From contig CAZOUY010000002.1 in assembly GCA_964583155.1 (NCBI GenBank), positions 62,001 through 126,000 on the forward strand: a DNA stretch of 64,000 nt. The letters run 5' to 3'. The translations under genes and the position numbers were made by a program. Each line of letters starts with the position of its first letter. Within the stretch, counting starts at the first letter, position 1. The notes beneath the pieces were generated by a model, which saw nothing but the letters and a program-made list of their open reading frames with translations, made no database searches and was not told where the DNA came from. This document shows, piece after piece, positions 18,998-28,629 of the stretch. The DNA is from CAG-826 sp964583155. GTDB lineage: Bacteria > Bacillota_I > Bacilli_A > RFN20 > CAG-826.

Positions 18998-19607
18998 GAT
19001 TTGCTTAAAAAAATTAGATCACAGCTTTGAGAATTCTTTATGGAATTATTTGTATCCGCGATTATCGGTGTGTTCTGAGTGCTTGAAAGGCTTTCATCCT
19101 AAATTCAAAAAATTTCATATAGGCAGCATTCAAGGCTTAGCGATTTATGAATATGATTCATGGATAGCGAAATTATTGCATCAATACAAGGATCAAGGTG
19201 ATTTAGAATTGGCAAATGTTTTTTTGGAATCATTTTCCTTAGAGCTTCATTTTCGTTATCATCAATACGTCTTAGTTCCGATGCCATCAAGCAAGGAAAA
19301 ACAAGACATAAGAGGCTTTAATCATATCTATGAAATGTTTAAGGTACTAAAATTGCCATTTCTTGAGATATTGGAAAAAAGACAGGATTTTAAGCAGTCC
19401 CTTGTCGGACGCAAAGAAAGATGGAAAAATCGTCTTGCTATTCAAAGTCAAAATAAGAATATTCCCATCGGATTAAACATTTTATTGGTTGATGATGTAA
19501 TGACCACCGGAGCGACTTTATATAGAGCCATAGAACTCATTTCGAAGTACAAGCCGAAAAATCTTCAAGTATTGGTCATGTCGAAAAATGAAAGAAAAAG
19601 GCGATGA
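18984..19607 (+). CDS. comFC: Competence phosphoribosyltransferase-like ComFC
   Basis: About 207 residues. The N-terminus has a four-cysteine zinc site (CKIC, then CSEC) and the C-terminal half a type-I PRTase fold with the PRPP-binding motif LVDDVMTTGAT. ComFC family members act in DNA uptake next to ComFA. The start ATG 18984 lies inside the end of comFA (14-bp overlap); the open frame upstream to 18945 is not needed. VPMPSSKEKQDIRGFNH is the usual central motif. Confidence 0.9.
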   Translation: MKVCKICLKKLDHSFENSLWNYLYPRLSVCSECLKGFHPKFKKFHIGSIQGLAIYEYDSWIAKLLHQYKDQGDLELANVFLESFSLELHFRYHQYVLVPMPSSKEKQDIRGFNHIYEMFKVLKLPFLEILEKRQDFKQSLVGRKERWKNRLAIQSQNKNIPIGLNILLVDDVMTTGATLYRAIELISKYKPKNLQVLVMSKNERKRR

Positions 19608-19677
19608 GTTTTTGCGGCGTTTTTTCATAAAACGTCTATCATGAAAATTGCAGTTGCATTAGAAAGGTGGTATAAAC

Positions 19678-19878
19678 ATGGTTGGCAAAGTAAAATGGTT
19701 CAATGCTGAAAAGGGATTTGGATTCATTAACCGTGGAGAAGGCGCCGATATTTTTGTTCACTATTCACAAATTATTGAGAATGGTTATCGTTCTTTAGAA
19801 GAAGGACAAAATGTTGAGTTTGACCTATACGAAACGGAGCGGGGCTTACAAGCACGGAATGTTGTAAAAATTTCTTAA
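19678..19878 (+). CDS. Cold-shock domain protein
   Basis: A 66-residue single OB-fold RNA chaperone. Both RNA-binding motifs are intact: RNP1 KGFGFI and RNP2 DIFVHY, after the typical GKVKWFNAEKG start. The ribosome binding site is AAAGGTGG. It stands alone between comFC and a terminator. Confidence 0.95.
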   Translation: MVGKVKWFNAEKGFGFINRGEGADIFVHYSQIIENGYRSLEEGQNVEFDLYETERGLQARNVVKIS

Positions 19879-19890
19879 TTCAACAAGGAT

Positions 19891-19917
19891 AAGGCGAGTG
19901 AATACTCGCTTTTTTTA
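19891..19917 (+). terminator. Intrinsic terminator after the cold-shock gene
   Basis: Stem GCGAGT/ACTCGC (19894-19899 with 19904-19909), extended by outer A-T pairs, tetraloop GAAT, then eight T. Confidence 0.88.
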
Positions 19918-19970
19918 TAAATAATCGTGCAAAGAAACTATTTTATAAAAATTACATTTTTATATAACTC

Positions 19971-19999
19971 TTGGAAAGTAATGGAAAATAATGTAAAAT
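19971..19999 (+). promoter_or_regulatory. Promoter of the secA operon
   Basis: -35 TTGGAA (19971-19976), 17-bp spacer, -10 TAAAAT (19994-19999), 31 bp before the secA start. Confidence 0.7.
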
Positions 20000-20030
20000 G
20001 AAAAAGAAAAGTCTGGAAGGAGAATAAGGA

Positions 20031-22418
20031 ATGGGTTTTTTAGAAAAATTATTTCGTTTCGATCAAAAGGCGTTGAAAAAAATTGAAAAGCAAAGCTTAC
20101 GCGTTTTGAGTTACGAAGAAGAAATGGAAAATAAAACAGATGATGAATTACGCGCTAAAACAGCTGAATTTAAGCAAAGATTAAGCGAGGGGGCAACTCT
20201 TGAAGATATAAAATTCGAAGCCTTTGCGGTTGCAAGAGAAGCGGCACGAAGAGTTTTGAATCAATTTCCCTTTAAAGTTCAGGTTATGGGGGCTATCGTT
20301 TTAAATCAGGGCGATGTCGCGGAAATGAGAACCGGTGAAGGTAAGACCTTAACGGCCACGATGGCTGTCTATCTTAATGCTTTGACCGGGCGTGGCGTCC
20401 ACGTCGTCACTGTCAATGAGTATTTAGCCCAGCGTGATGCTGAATGGATGGGGCAAATCTATCGTTTCTTAGGCTTGACAGTTGGTGTCAATTTACGTGA
20501 GAAAACAACCGCTGAAAAGCAAGAAGCGTATGCGTGCGATATCACTTACACGACCAACTCGGAATTGGGCTTCGATTATCTGCGCGATAATATGGCGGTT
20601 GACGCGAAAGCCCGCGTTTTACGGGGAATGGTATATGCCGTTATCGATGAAGCGGACTCTATTTTAATCGATGAATCGCGAACTCCTCTTATTATATCCG
20701 GTGGTTCGAAGGTTTCTGCGAACACCTATATCATCGCTGATCGCTTCGTGAAAACACTTAAAAGAGAGCGCGACTTTTCTTATGATGAAAAAACGAAGAC
20801 CTGTGGTCTTACCGAACAAGGTGTTGACAAGGCAGAAAGAATGTTTGGAATTAAGAACCTTTATTCTCCCGATAACAATGATCTAGTGCACCGTATTGTC
20901 CAAGCATTAAAGGCTAATTATGTTATGAGCCGCGATGTTGAATACATGGTTGATGCCGAAGGAGAAATCCAATTGATCGATCAATTTACCGGACGTATTT
21001 TAAAAGGACGAGAGTATTCGGATGGCTTGCAGCAAGCTATTCAAGCAAAAGAAAATGTTAAAATCAAACAAGAAACCGTCACTTTGGCGACCATTACTTA
21101 TCAGAATTTCTTCCGTTTGTATGAGAAGCTTTCCGGCATGACCGGAACAGCGAAGACGGAAGAAGAGGAATTCCGCAAAATATATAATATGCGCGTTATT
21201 TCTATTCCTACCAATAAGCCGATCGCCCGGGAAGACGCTCTCGATTATATCTTCGGAAAGCAAGAGGCCAAATTTAAGGCTTTAGTCAAAGAAGTGAAAG
21301 AACGTCATGAAAAAGGCCAACCGATTTTGATCGGTACGGTTTCTGTCGAGATGTCTGAATATATGGATCGTTTATTGACGGAGGCCGGACTGGCACACAA
21401 TGTTTTGAATGCCAAGAATCACGCTCGTGAAGCCGAAATCATCGCACACGCCGGTGAAGCCGGGGCCATCACCATCGCGACCAATATGGCTGGCCGTGGT
21501 ACGGATATTAAATTGGATGAACAAGCCCGTGCGGCCGGAGGATTATGTGTCTTTGGAACGGAACGCCATGAATCGCGTCGTATTGATAATCAGCTTCGTG
21601 GACGTTCGGGACGACAAGGCGATCCCGGATTTACCCGTTTTTATATTTCGTTGGATGATGAATTGATGCGTCGTTTCGGTAGCGATAATTTAAGAAAATT
21701 TTATGAAGCCTATGGTGATGATGCTATTGAAAGTAAATTAGTGCAATCGGCGATTACCAATGCTCAAAAACGTATTGAAGGTCAAAATTTCGATACTCGT
21801 AAATCATTGTTGGATTATGATGATGTTTTACGTAAACAAAGAGAAATCATGTATAAAAAACGCGATAATATCTTATTCGCAGAGGATATTAACGGCATGA
21901 TTGAAGAATTCTTTAAACAAGCGGGAGTCGCTTTGGCAAAGAAAAGTTTGAATCCTGATGATCCTTCTAGTGGTGTCTCAGGCACCGTTTTAAAGCAACA
22001 ATTGGAGCCTCGTTTCCTTGCGGAAGGAACGATTAAGCCTGCCGCTTACGATGAATCTCCTATTGAAGAAGTGGGAGAAGATATCAGCGTTTTAATGTGG
22101 AAACGTTATTTAACAAAGCGCAAAGAGTGGGGAAGTGAGGTATCCGAAAAGGTTGAACGTCATTACGCGCTTCGTTGTATTGACCGCAACTGGACCTCTC
22201 ACATCGATACCATGGATAAGCTAAGAGAAGGTATTCACTTGCGAAGCTATGCTAATACGAATCCTTTACAGGATTATGTCAATGAAGGCTATAAGCTATT
22301 CGGTGATATGATGGATGTAATTGCGATTGAAGTAGTTCTTAATCTTTTAAATGCCCAAGTACAAATAAAACAACCGGATGAGGAAGAAAATTCTCCTTCC
22401 AATCCAGAACAGGAATAA
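20031..22418 (+). CDS. secA: Preprotein translocase ATPase SecA
   Basis: Motor ATPase that drives unfolded preproteins through SecYEG. Motifs in order: Walker A MRTGEGKTL, DEADSILIDESRTPLIISG, preprotein cross-linking domain, TGTAKTEEEEF, ATNMAGRGTDIKL and QLRGRSGRQGD. At 795 residues it is shorter than typical SecA: the C-terminus ends in an acidic tail (DEEENSPSNPEQE) and lacks the cysteine zinc-binding SEC-C domain, as in some Bacillota and mollicute relatives. It is followed after four bases by prfB, the conserved secA-prfB order. Confidence 0.97.
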   Translation: MGFLEKLFRFDQKALKKIEKQSLRVLSYEEEMENKTDDELRAKTAEFKQRLSEGATLEDIKFEAFAVAREAARRVLNQFPFKVQVMGAIVLNQGDVAEMRTGEGKTLTATMAVYLNALTGRGVHVVTVNEYLAQRDAEWMGQIYRFLGLTVGVNLREKTTAEKQEAYACDITYTTNSELGFDYLRDNMAVDAKARVLRGMVYAVIDEADSILIDESRTPLIISGGSKVSANTYIIADRFVKTLKRERDFSYDEKTKTCGLTEQGVDKAERMFGIKNLYSPDNNDLVHRIVQALKANYVMSRDVEYMVDAEGEIQLIDQFTGRILKGREYSDGLQQAIQAKENVKIKQETVTLATITYQNFFRLYEKLSGMTGTAKTEEEEFRKIYNMRVISIPTNKPIAREDALDYIFGKQEAKFKALVKEVKERHEKGQPILIGTVSVEMSEYMDRLLTEAGLAHNVLNAKNHAREAEIIAHAGEAGAITIATNMAGRGTDIKLDEQARAAGGLCVFGTERHESRRIDNQLRGRSGRQGDPGFTRFYISLDDELMRRFGSDNLRKFYEAYGDDAIESKLVQSAITNAQKRIEGQNFDTRKSLLDYDDVLRKQREIMYKKRDNILFAEDINGMIEEFFKQAGVALAKKSLNPDDPSSGVSGTVLKQQLEPRFLAEGTIKPAAYDESPIEEVGEDISVLMWKRYLTKRKEWGSEVSEKVERHYALRCIDRNWTSHIDTMDKLREGIHLRSYANTNPLQDYVNEGYKLFGDMMDVIAIEVVLNLLNAQVQIKQPDEEENSPSNPEQE

Positions 22419-22422
22419 AAGT

Positions 22423-23536
22423 ATGAGAGATCTCGCAACTATCAGAAATGGACTTTTAGAAGCTGGTAAAACATTATATCAGCTTGGTGATTCACTTTGA
22501 CCTGCCTCATTTAGAAGAAATTATTCAGCAATATGAAACACAAATGAGCGATCCAACTTTTTGGAATGACCAAAAAGCGGCAAGAAAAATCATGACTGAT
22601 TTGAGTGATGCCAAAGAGAAAAAAGAGCAATATGAGGCCCTTGAAAAGAATTATCATGATGTTGAGGAGCTTTTGACTTTGTTTTCGCAACAAAATGATG
22701 ACGAAACGCTCGCCTTGGTCAATCTTGAATATGATCATTTTGAAGAGCAATTAAACGCTTTGAAGATGGCGGTTCTTTTCCAGGGGCCCTTTGATCATTT
22801 AAATGCTATTTTGGAATTTCATCCCGGTGCCGGAGGAACGGAATCCCAGGATTGGGCGGATATGCTTTATCGCATGTATGTTCGCTTCGCGGAGGCTCAT
22901 CATTTTAAAATGCAGATTATCGATTATCAAGCTGGTGATGAGGCGGGCTTAAAATCGGCGACCATCATCATTAAAGGCAAAAATGCCTACGGCTTGCTGA
23001 AAGGTGAGAAAGGTGTGCATCGATTAGTGCGGATTTCTCCTTTCGATGCAGCCGGGCGTCGTCATACCTCCTTTGCTTCGGTCAATGTCATTCCCGAATT
23101 TCAAGATGACATCGATATTGAAATAAACGATAAGGATCTTCGTATTGATACGTATCGTTCGCAAGGAGCGGGCGGACAAAATGTCAATAAAACGGAATCG
23201 GCCGTTCGCATTACACATATTCCGACAGGAATAGTGGTATCAAGCCAAATTGAAAGATCGCAAATTCAAAATCGCGAAATAGCCATGAATATGCTTAAGG
23301 CCCATCTTTATGAGAGAAAGCTTCAGGAAAGAAAAGCCACTATGAATCAAATTGTGGGGGAGCAAAAGAATATCGAATGGGGCTCTCAAATAAGATCCTA
23401 TGTTTTTTGCCCTTATACGATGGTGAAGGATCATCGTAGCGATTATCAAGAAGGCAATGTCCAAGCGGTAATGGATGGTCAAATTGATGCCTTTTTATAT
23501 GCCTATTTAGAAATGGAGGCCAAAAAGCATGAATAA
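22423..23536 (+). CDS. prfB: Peptide chain release factor 2, made by programmed +1 frameshift
   Basis: Terminates at UGA/UAA. The gene starts at ATG 22423 (residues MRDLATIRNGLLEAGKTL), reaches an in-frame TGA at 22498-22500 after 25 codons, and continues in the +1 frame from GAC 22499 to 23536, for about 370 residues in all. The shift site is CTT-TGA-C, the classic RF2 signal. The anticodon tripeptide is SPF (RISPFDAAGRRHTSF), and the GGQ loop (RSQGAGGQNVNKTE) is intact. The downstream frame alone would need a TTG start and lose the N-terminal helix. Frameshifting lets RF2 control its own level. The end overlaps yitT by 8 bp. Confidence 0.96.
22486..22501 (+). promoter_or_regulatory. prfB: Programmed +1 frameshift site of prfB
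   Basis: CTTTGAC at 22495-22501 with a Shine-Dalgarno-like GGTGA (22486-22490) four bases before the CTT. GGTGAT can pair with the 3' end of 16S rRNA and promotes the shift when UGA decoding is slow. Confidence 0.93.
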
Positions 23537-24500
23537 AATCCAGAACTTTTTCAAGAATTATACGAAAAAAGATTATCTCCGTTATTTTTATCATGTTTTT
23601 TTGATTATTATCGGCACCTTGTTTCTCACATTTGGAACGGCCGCTTTTTTAACTCCCTACAATATCGTCACCGGAGGACTTTCGGGTATCGGTATCGTTA
23701 TCCAAAACGCCTTTTTCAAAGGAAATGAGGCCACCAATGTCGTGGATATTGTGGCGGTGGCTTTGAATATTATTACTTTTATTTTCGGGCTGATTTTTTT
23801 AGGAAAACGCTTTGCCTTTCAAACCTTTTTATCGGTCATCATTTACTCTATATCACTACCGCTTTTTATGCGTGTATTGCATGTTGATGAGTGGGTTAAA
23901 CTAGAAATAATTAGCGAGCAAGTTACTTATGATCCGCGCATGACCTCCTTATTGGCGGCGGTTTGTGGCAATGTCTTTATTGGCTTAGGCTGCGCAATGA
24001 CCTTTTTAGGTGGCGGTTCGACCGGCGGGGTCGATGTTTTTGCGCTCATTGGGCAAAAGTATCTAAGGGTTAAATGTGCCACGGGAACCTTTATTCTTGA
24101 TGCTACGGTTATTATTTTAGGATTTATCGTTTCTAAAGACACCTCAACAACGATCATCGGAATCATCGGCGCCTTTATCAACGCCATCATTATCGATCGG
24201 GTTTTGTTAGGATCATCAGAATCGTTTATCGCTTCGATCATTTCCGATAAATACCAAGAAATAACGGATTTTGTCATTGCCGAATTAGATCGAAGCACCA
24301 CTATTATTGATGCTGTCGGTGGTTATACTAATGGTAATAAAAAGATGATTCAGGTGGTGTTTGGGCGTAAGGAATACACGAAGCTGATCGATTATATTAA
24401 AAAGATCGATCCCAGCGCCTTTGTTTCCATTACGCGAGCCCATGAGATAAATGGCGAAGGATTTTATCCCTTGATAGAAGAAGACAAAAAGCAAAAGTAA
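23529..24500 (+). CDS. YitT-family membrane protein (DUF161-DUF2179)
   Basis: A 323-residue protein with about six membrane segments over residues 20-215 followed by a soluble DUF2179 domain (RSTTIIDAVGGYTNGNKKMI, then YTKLIDYIKKIDPSAFVSI). FLTPYNIVTGGLSGIGIVI and GGGSTGGVDV are the typical glycine-rich YitT motifs. The transported substrate of the family is not established. It starts inside the end of prfB (8-bp overlap). Confidence 0.9.
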   Translation: MNKIQNFFKNYTKKDYLRYFYHVFLIIIGTLFLTFGTAAFLTPYNIVTGGLSGIGIVIQNAFFKGNEATNVVDIVAVALNIITFIFGLIFLGKRFAFQTFLSVIIYSISLPLFMRVLHVDEWVKLEIISEQVTYDPRMTSLLAAVCGNVFIGLGCAMTFLGGGSTGGVDVFALIGQKYLRVKCATGTFILDATVIILGFIVSKDTSTTIIGIIGAFINAIIIDRVLLGSSESFIASIISDKYQEITDFVIAELDRSTTIIDAVGGYTNGNKKMIQVVFGRKEYTKLIDYIKKIDPSAFVSITRAHEINGEGFYPLIEEDKKQK

Positions 24501-24517
24501 AAAAGGAGCGTGGCAAG

Positions 24518-25927
24518 ATGGCAAAAAAAGAGTTATCGTCTAATGAACAATATGAGGTAATTAGAATTAAAAAAAGAATGACCATTGTGCTGTCGATTGT
24601 CACTTCCTTTACTTTTATATTAGGTATCGTTTTAGGGGCGGTTGTCATGCATAATCGTTATCGAAAATTTGATGATCCTAATTTGCAAAAGATCGCGGAA
24701 ATATACGATATTATGCTCAATGATTGGTATTATAGCGAGGAAGATTCGGCTGATAAGTTCCGCGATGATATGATCGATGCTTTAACATCTCAAAATGATC
24801 CATATACTTTTTATACGGCTACGAAGGCCGATCAAAATCTATCGATGGAGCAAAAGGGCTATGGATTCATCACCAATTATTATGGTGGCAACTATTATGT
24901 TTCCTATGTCTACGAAAATGCGGATTGTGAAAAAGCCGGATTACAAGCCGGCGATGTCATCGTCTCTTCTTATGTAGATGGCTCATGGGTTGATCTTGAC
25001 CGAGTTTCGGTAGAAGAAGGACTCAAAGCTCTAAGATCGACGGGTGATATTATTACTTATCGGATTTTGCGTGATAATTTGGAGATTTCCTTTTCCAAAA
25101 GCAGCTATAATTATCGCGGTGTTCAGTTGCAAAATGCGATGATCGATGATCAAAATCGTTTATTGGTAAGTGTCAAAATCGATTCGTTTTTAGATAAGAA
25201 TTTAGCGGTTAAGATGGATTCAATCCTAAAGAAGTGCCTACAGGATTATCAAAAAAAGGTTATTGATCAATTGACGATTGATATTTGCGGTAATGGCGGT
25301 GGCTATGTTCAATCCGCTATCGATTTATCAAGTCTTTTCGTCCCGAAGGGATCGACCATTCTCCGTTATCGTTATAAGGATGGTCATGAGCAATTATGGA
25401 AAACAACCACCAATCGCCAATATGAGATCCCATCCTTTAATATCATTCAAGATAGGAACAGCGCTTCTGCTAGCGAAACCTTTGCTTTAGCAATGAAAGA
25501 ATTGGTGAATGCGCGGATTTTAGGAACGACCTCCTATGGCAAAGGCCTAGTACAGGATGTCCATTATTTTAGCGATGGATCGGCGATGCGCTATACCATT
25601 GCCGAAACATTATCTCCTAATGGCGTTAGCATCAATAAAATAGGATTAAAGCCCGATGTTGATTATTCGCTCGCTTACACATATTTTGGCGAGGTATCTT
25701 CTTGGGATGAAGCTAATAAACAAAGAGCCTTGGCAGCATTTAATTTAGTGCTTTCGCATGATTATGAGGATTTCCAAGAGGCCTTACATGACTTTCAAAT
25801 AGCCTATGGCTTAGCGGTTAAAGATTATTTAGATATCGAGGGGGCGCAAATTCTGCAAAAGGCCTGCTTTGATAGTTATTTAAACATGGTATTAAAATGG
25901 CAACAGAGCTATGTTAAGGAGATATAA
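24518..25927 (+). CDS. S41-family carboxy-terminal processing protease
   Basis: A membrane-anchored serine protease of 469 residues. One N-terminal membrane segment (about 22-44), a PDZ domain (about 110-190; AGLQAGDVIVSSYVDG), then the S41 catalytic core. The Ser-Lys dyad is visible as Ser317 in NSASASETFA and Lys342 in TSYGKGLVQ; DICGNGGGY is the oxyanion-side motif. Homologues (CtpA/CtpB) trim secreted or membrane proteins; CtpB acts in sporulation signalling in B. subtilis, where it also lies near uvrB. The C-terminal 70 residues are an extra helical region. Confidence 0.9.
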   Translation: MAKKELSSNEQYEVIRIKKRMTIVLSIVTSFTFILGIVLGAVVMHNRYRKFDDPNLQKIAEIYDIMLNDWYYSEEDSADKFRDDMIDALTSQNDPYTFYTATKADQNLSMEQKGYGFITNYYGGNYYVSYVYENADCEKAGLQAGDVIVSSYVDGSWVDLDRVSVEEGLKALRSTGDIITYRILRDNLEISFSKSSYNYRGVQLQNAMIDDQNRLLVSVKIDSFLDKNLAVKMDSILKKCLQDYQKKVIDQLTIDICGNGGGYVQSAIDLSSLFVPKGSTILRYRYKDGHEQLWKTTTNRQYEIPSFNIIQDRNSASASETFALAMKELVNARILGTTSYGKGLVQDVHYFSDGSAMRYTIAETLSPNGVSINKIGLKPDVDYSLAYTYFGEVSSWDEANKQRALAAFNLVLSHDYEDFQEALHDFQIAYGLAVKDYLDIEGAQILQKACFDSYLNMVLKWQQSYVKEI

Positions 25928-25928
25928 T

Positions 25929-27911
25929 ATGGACGAAAGATTTATTTTAGAATCCAATTATCAACCGACAGGCGATCAACCCGAAGCTATTGCGAAGCTG
26001 GTTGATGGAATCAAAAACGGCAAGGATTTTCAAGTCCTTTTAGGAGCGACGGGAACAGGAAAAACATTTACTATCGCCAATGTTATAGCACAAGTGCAAA
26101 AGCCGACGCTAGTCATCGTTCATAATAAAACATTGGCCGGTCAATTATACGCTGAATTCAAAGAGCTATTTCCGCATAATCGCGTCGAATATTTTGTTTC
26201 GAACTTTGATTTTTATCAGCCTGAGGCCTATTTACCGAAATCCGACACTTATATTGATAAAAATGCGGTTATGAATGAAGAAATCGAAATGATGCGATGT
26301 GCGGCTATTAATTCGGTTTTAGAACGCAAGGATACGATTGTGGTCGCTTCGGTGGCGTCGATTTATGGCTTGACAGATCCTGATGAGTATCGTAGCTTGG
26401 CTTTCACCTTAAGAGTAGGAGATACCATCGATCGGAAAGAATTGTTCCGTTCTTTAGTGGACGGCCAATATCAACGCAATAATTTAGACACAACTCCAGG
26501 AAGCTTCCGTGTTCGTGGCGATATTATAGAAATCTGTCCGGCATCGACCAATGAATTTATTATTAAAGTCGATACCTTCGGCGATGAGATTGAAAGAATT
26601 GCATTGGTCGATCCTTTAACCGGTGAAGAGAAGCACACATATCAAACCTATCCTATTTTTCCCGCCTATGGTCATGCTTCTACGCGTGAAAGAATAAATG
26701 AAGCCTGTAAGAACATCATGGTTGAACTCATGGATCGATTAGCGTATTTCCATGAGAATCAAAAGTTTTTAGAAGAACAACGCTTGGAAATGCGGACGAA
26801 GCAAGATGTCGAGTCTCTTCAAGAATTCGGTATTTGTCCGGGCATTGAAAACTATTCTCGCCATATCGATGGACGAAAACCAGGCGAGAGGCCTTATACA
26901 TTATTCGATTATTTTCCCAAGGATTTTTTACTCGTCGTCGATGAATCTCATGTAACCTTTTCGCAGGTGAAAGGAATGTATAACGGCGATCGTTCCCGGA
27001 AAGAAACTTTAGTCGAATATGGCTTTCGTTTACCTTCCGCTTTGGATAATCGACCTTTAAAATTCCAAGAATTCGAAGGGATGATGAATCAGGTCATCTG
27101 TACATCGGCGACTCCCGGAGATTATGAATTAGGCAGAACCAAAGGCGAGGTCGTTGAACAAATCATTCGACCGACGGGCCTTTTGGATCCGGAAATTGAA
27201 GTTCGTCCCACTAATGGGCAAATTGATGACTTAATGGATGAGATTCGAAAACGTATTAACAAGAATCAGCGTGTGATGATTGTTACTTTAACAATCCGGA
27301 TGGCCGAAGATCTCACTAAATATCTTAAGGATCGCGATTTCAAGGTCGCTTATTTGCATAATGAGACTAAGACGTTAGAACGAACCGAGATTATCTATCA
27401 ATTGCGAAAAGGGAAATATGATGTGCTCGTCGGTATCAATTTATTACGCGAAGGTCTTGATATTCCGGAGGTGTCCTTGATCGCCATTTTGGATGCGGAT
27501 AAAGAGGGCTTTTTACGATCCACGCGTTCCTTAATACAGATTATCGGTCGCGCCGCACGCAATGCGGATGGAAAGGTCATAATGTACGCGGATCGAATTA
27601 CGGAATCGATGCAGACGGCCATCAATGAAACGAATCGCCGTCGTCAAGTACAGCAGGCCTATAATGCTGAGCATCATATCATTCCGCAAACCATTATTAA
27701 GGAAATCAGATTGCCCTTGAAGAATGAAGATCAAGTCCTTGATATTTTGAATGAAAATCGTAAGGGCAAACGCTCACGCAATGATTTGAAGCGTGATATT
27801 CAAATGCTCGATAAAGAAATGCGAAAAGCCGCTAAAGAATTTGATTTTGAAAGAGCCGCTACGCTCCGCGATCTATTATTCGAATTAAAAGCAGAATTAG
27901 GAGAGAATTAA
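25929..27911 (+). CDS. uvrB: Excinuclease ABC subunit B
   Basis: DNA damage-recognition helicase of nucleotide-excision repair. Walker A GATGTGKTFT, the beta-hairpin Tyr-rich region (YFVSNFDFYQPEAYLP), DESH box (VVDESHVTF), SATPG, and the C-terminal UvrC-binding UVR motif (EMRKAAKEFDFERAATLRD) are all present. About 660 residues is normal. The start ATG 25929 follows AAGGAGATATA; an in-frame ATG at 25911 lies inside the previous gene. uvrA is not adjacent, unlike in Bacillus. Confidence 0.97.
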   Translation: MDERFILESNYQPTGDQPEAIAKLVDGIKNGKDFQVLLGATGTGKTFTIANVIAQVQKPTLVIVHNKTLAGQLYAEFKELFPHNRVEYFVSNFDFYQPEAYLPKSDTYIDKNAVMNEEIEMMRCAAINSVLERKDTIVVASVASIYGLTDPDEYRSLAFTLRVGDTIDRKELFRSLVDGQYQRNNLDTTPGSFRVRGDIIEICPASTNEFIIKVDTFGDEIERIALVDPLTGEEKHTYQTYPIFPAYGHASTRERINEACKNIMVELMDRLAYFHENQKFLEEQRLEMRTKQDVESLQEFGICPGIENYSRHIDGRKPGERPYTLFDYFPKDFLLVVDESHVTFSQVKGMYNGDRSRKETLVEYGFRLPSALDNRPLKFQEFEGMMNQVICTSATPGDYELGRTKGEVVEQIIRPTGLLDPEIEVRPTNGQIDDLMDEIRKRINKNQRVMIVTLTIRMAEDLTKYLKDRDFKVAYLHNETKTLERTEIIYQLRKGKYDVLVGINLLREGLDIPEVSLIAILDADKEGFLRSTRSLIQIIGRAARNADGKVIMYADRITESMQTAINETNRRRQVQQAYNAEHHIIPQTIIKEIRLPLKNEDQVLDILNENRKGKRSRNDLKRDIQMLDKEMRKAAKEFDFERAATLRDLLFELKAELGEN

Positions 27912-27912
27912 C

Positions 27913-28590
27913 ATGAAGTTCCAAAAAGTATCGATGTTTCAAGAGAATGAAAAGAAAGAAGAGGCGAATACGCAAATAGTCAAAACGTACGACTATGATA
28001 ATCCCTTTAAAGCGCTGGCCATCAAACAATTATTATTTGTTTTAGGCTGCCTTGTTTTTGTCTTAGCGCTCGCATCCTATGTTTTGGATGTCGTTTTCCA
28101 TGAAGGACAAGGAATTTTTCCTTATGGCTTTTCTTTGATTTCCATAGTGGGCATTTTATCGACTATTCTATTGCCTAGTGAATTATTCCGCAATCGGGAT
28201 GTCGTTATTAATTACCCATTGAATAAGGTTTCATCTTGGCACGCCAATGGTTGTCCGAAAAGGTTTGTGATAATAATGGGACTCGTTATTCTTAATTTGG
28301 GTGCTCGTCTTGCTATAGCGTTTTTAGCCCCTGATAATCTTGAAGCTTGGAAATGCCATATTACGATATCCTGGATCCAGGTGGCGATTTACGCGGTTTC
28401 AAGTATCATCATGATCTATATTGTTTTACGTCAACATTTCTTAAATAGGAAAGAGTTCCATATTAAAGAAAAGCCGGCCGCGGAAGCCGGGTATGTGGCC
28501 CGCGATCTTATTCGAGAGCTCAGCCCCTTTTCTTGGATCTTTTTAGTGCTATTGCTGATCATGATGTTTTTTATCACATTATTAATATAA
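27913..28590 (+). CDS. Integral membrane protein of unknown function
   Basis: A 225-residue protein with a hydrophilic N-terminus (about 35 residues) and five predicted membrane segments, near residues 40-60, 75-95, 115-137, 155-175 and 203-224. No family is recognised. It begins one base after the uvrB stop, so it is in the same transcript. The ribosome binding site is GGAGA within the uvrB end. Confidence 0.7.
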   Translation: MKFQKVSMFQENEKKEEANTQIVKTYDYDNPFKALAIKQLLFVLGCLVFVLALASYVLDVVFHEGQGIFPYGFSLISIVGILSTILLPSELFRNRDVVINYPLNKVSSWHANGCPKRFVIIMGLVILNLGARLAIAFLAPDNLEAWKCHITISWIQVAIYAVSSIIMIYIVLRQHFLNRKEFHIKEKPAAEAGYVARDLIRELSPFSWIFLVLLLIMMFFITLLI

Positions 28591-28629
28591 AATTTGGTTG
28601 AATCAAAAAAGCTGTAAGGAGGTAGCAGT

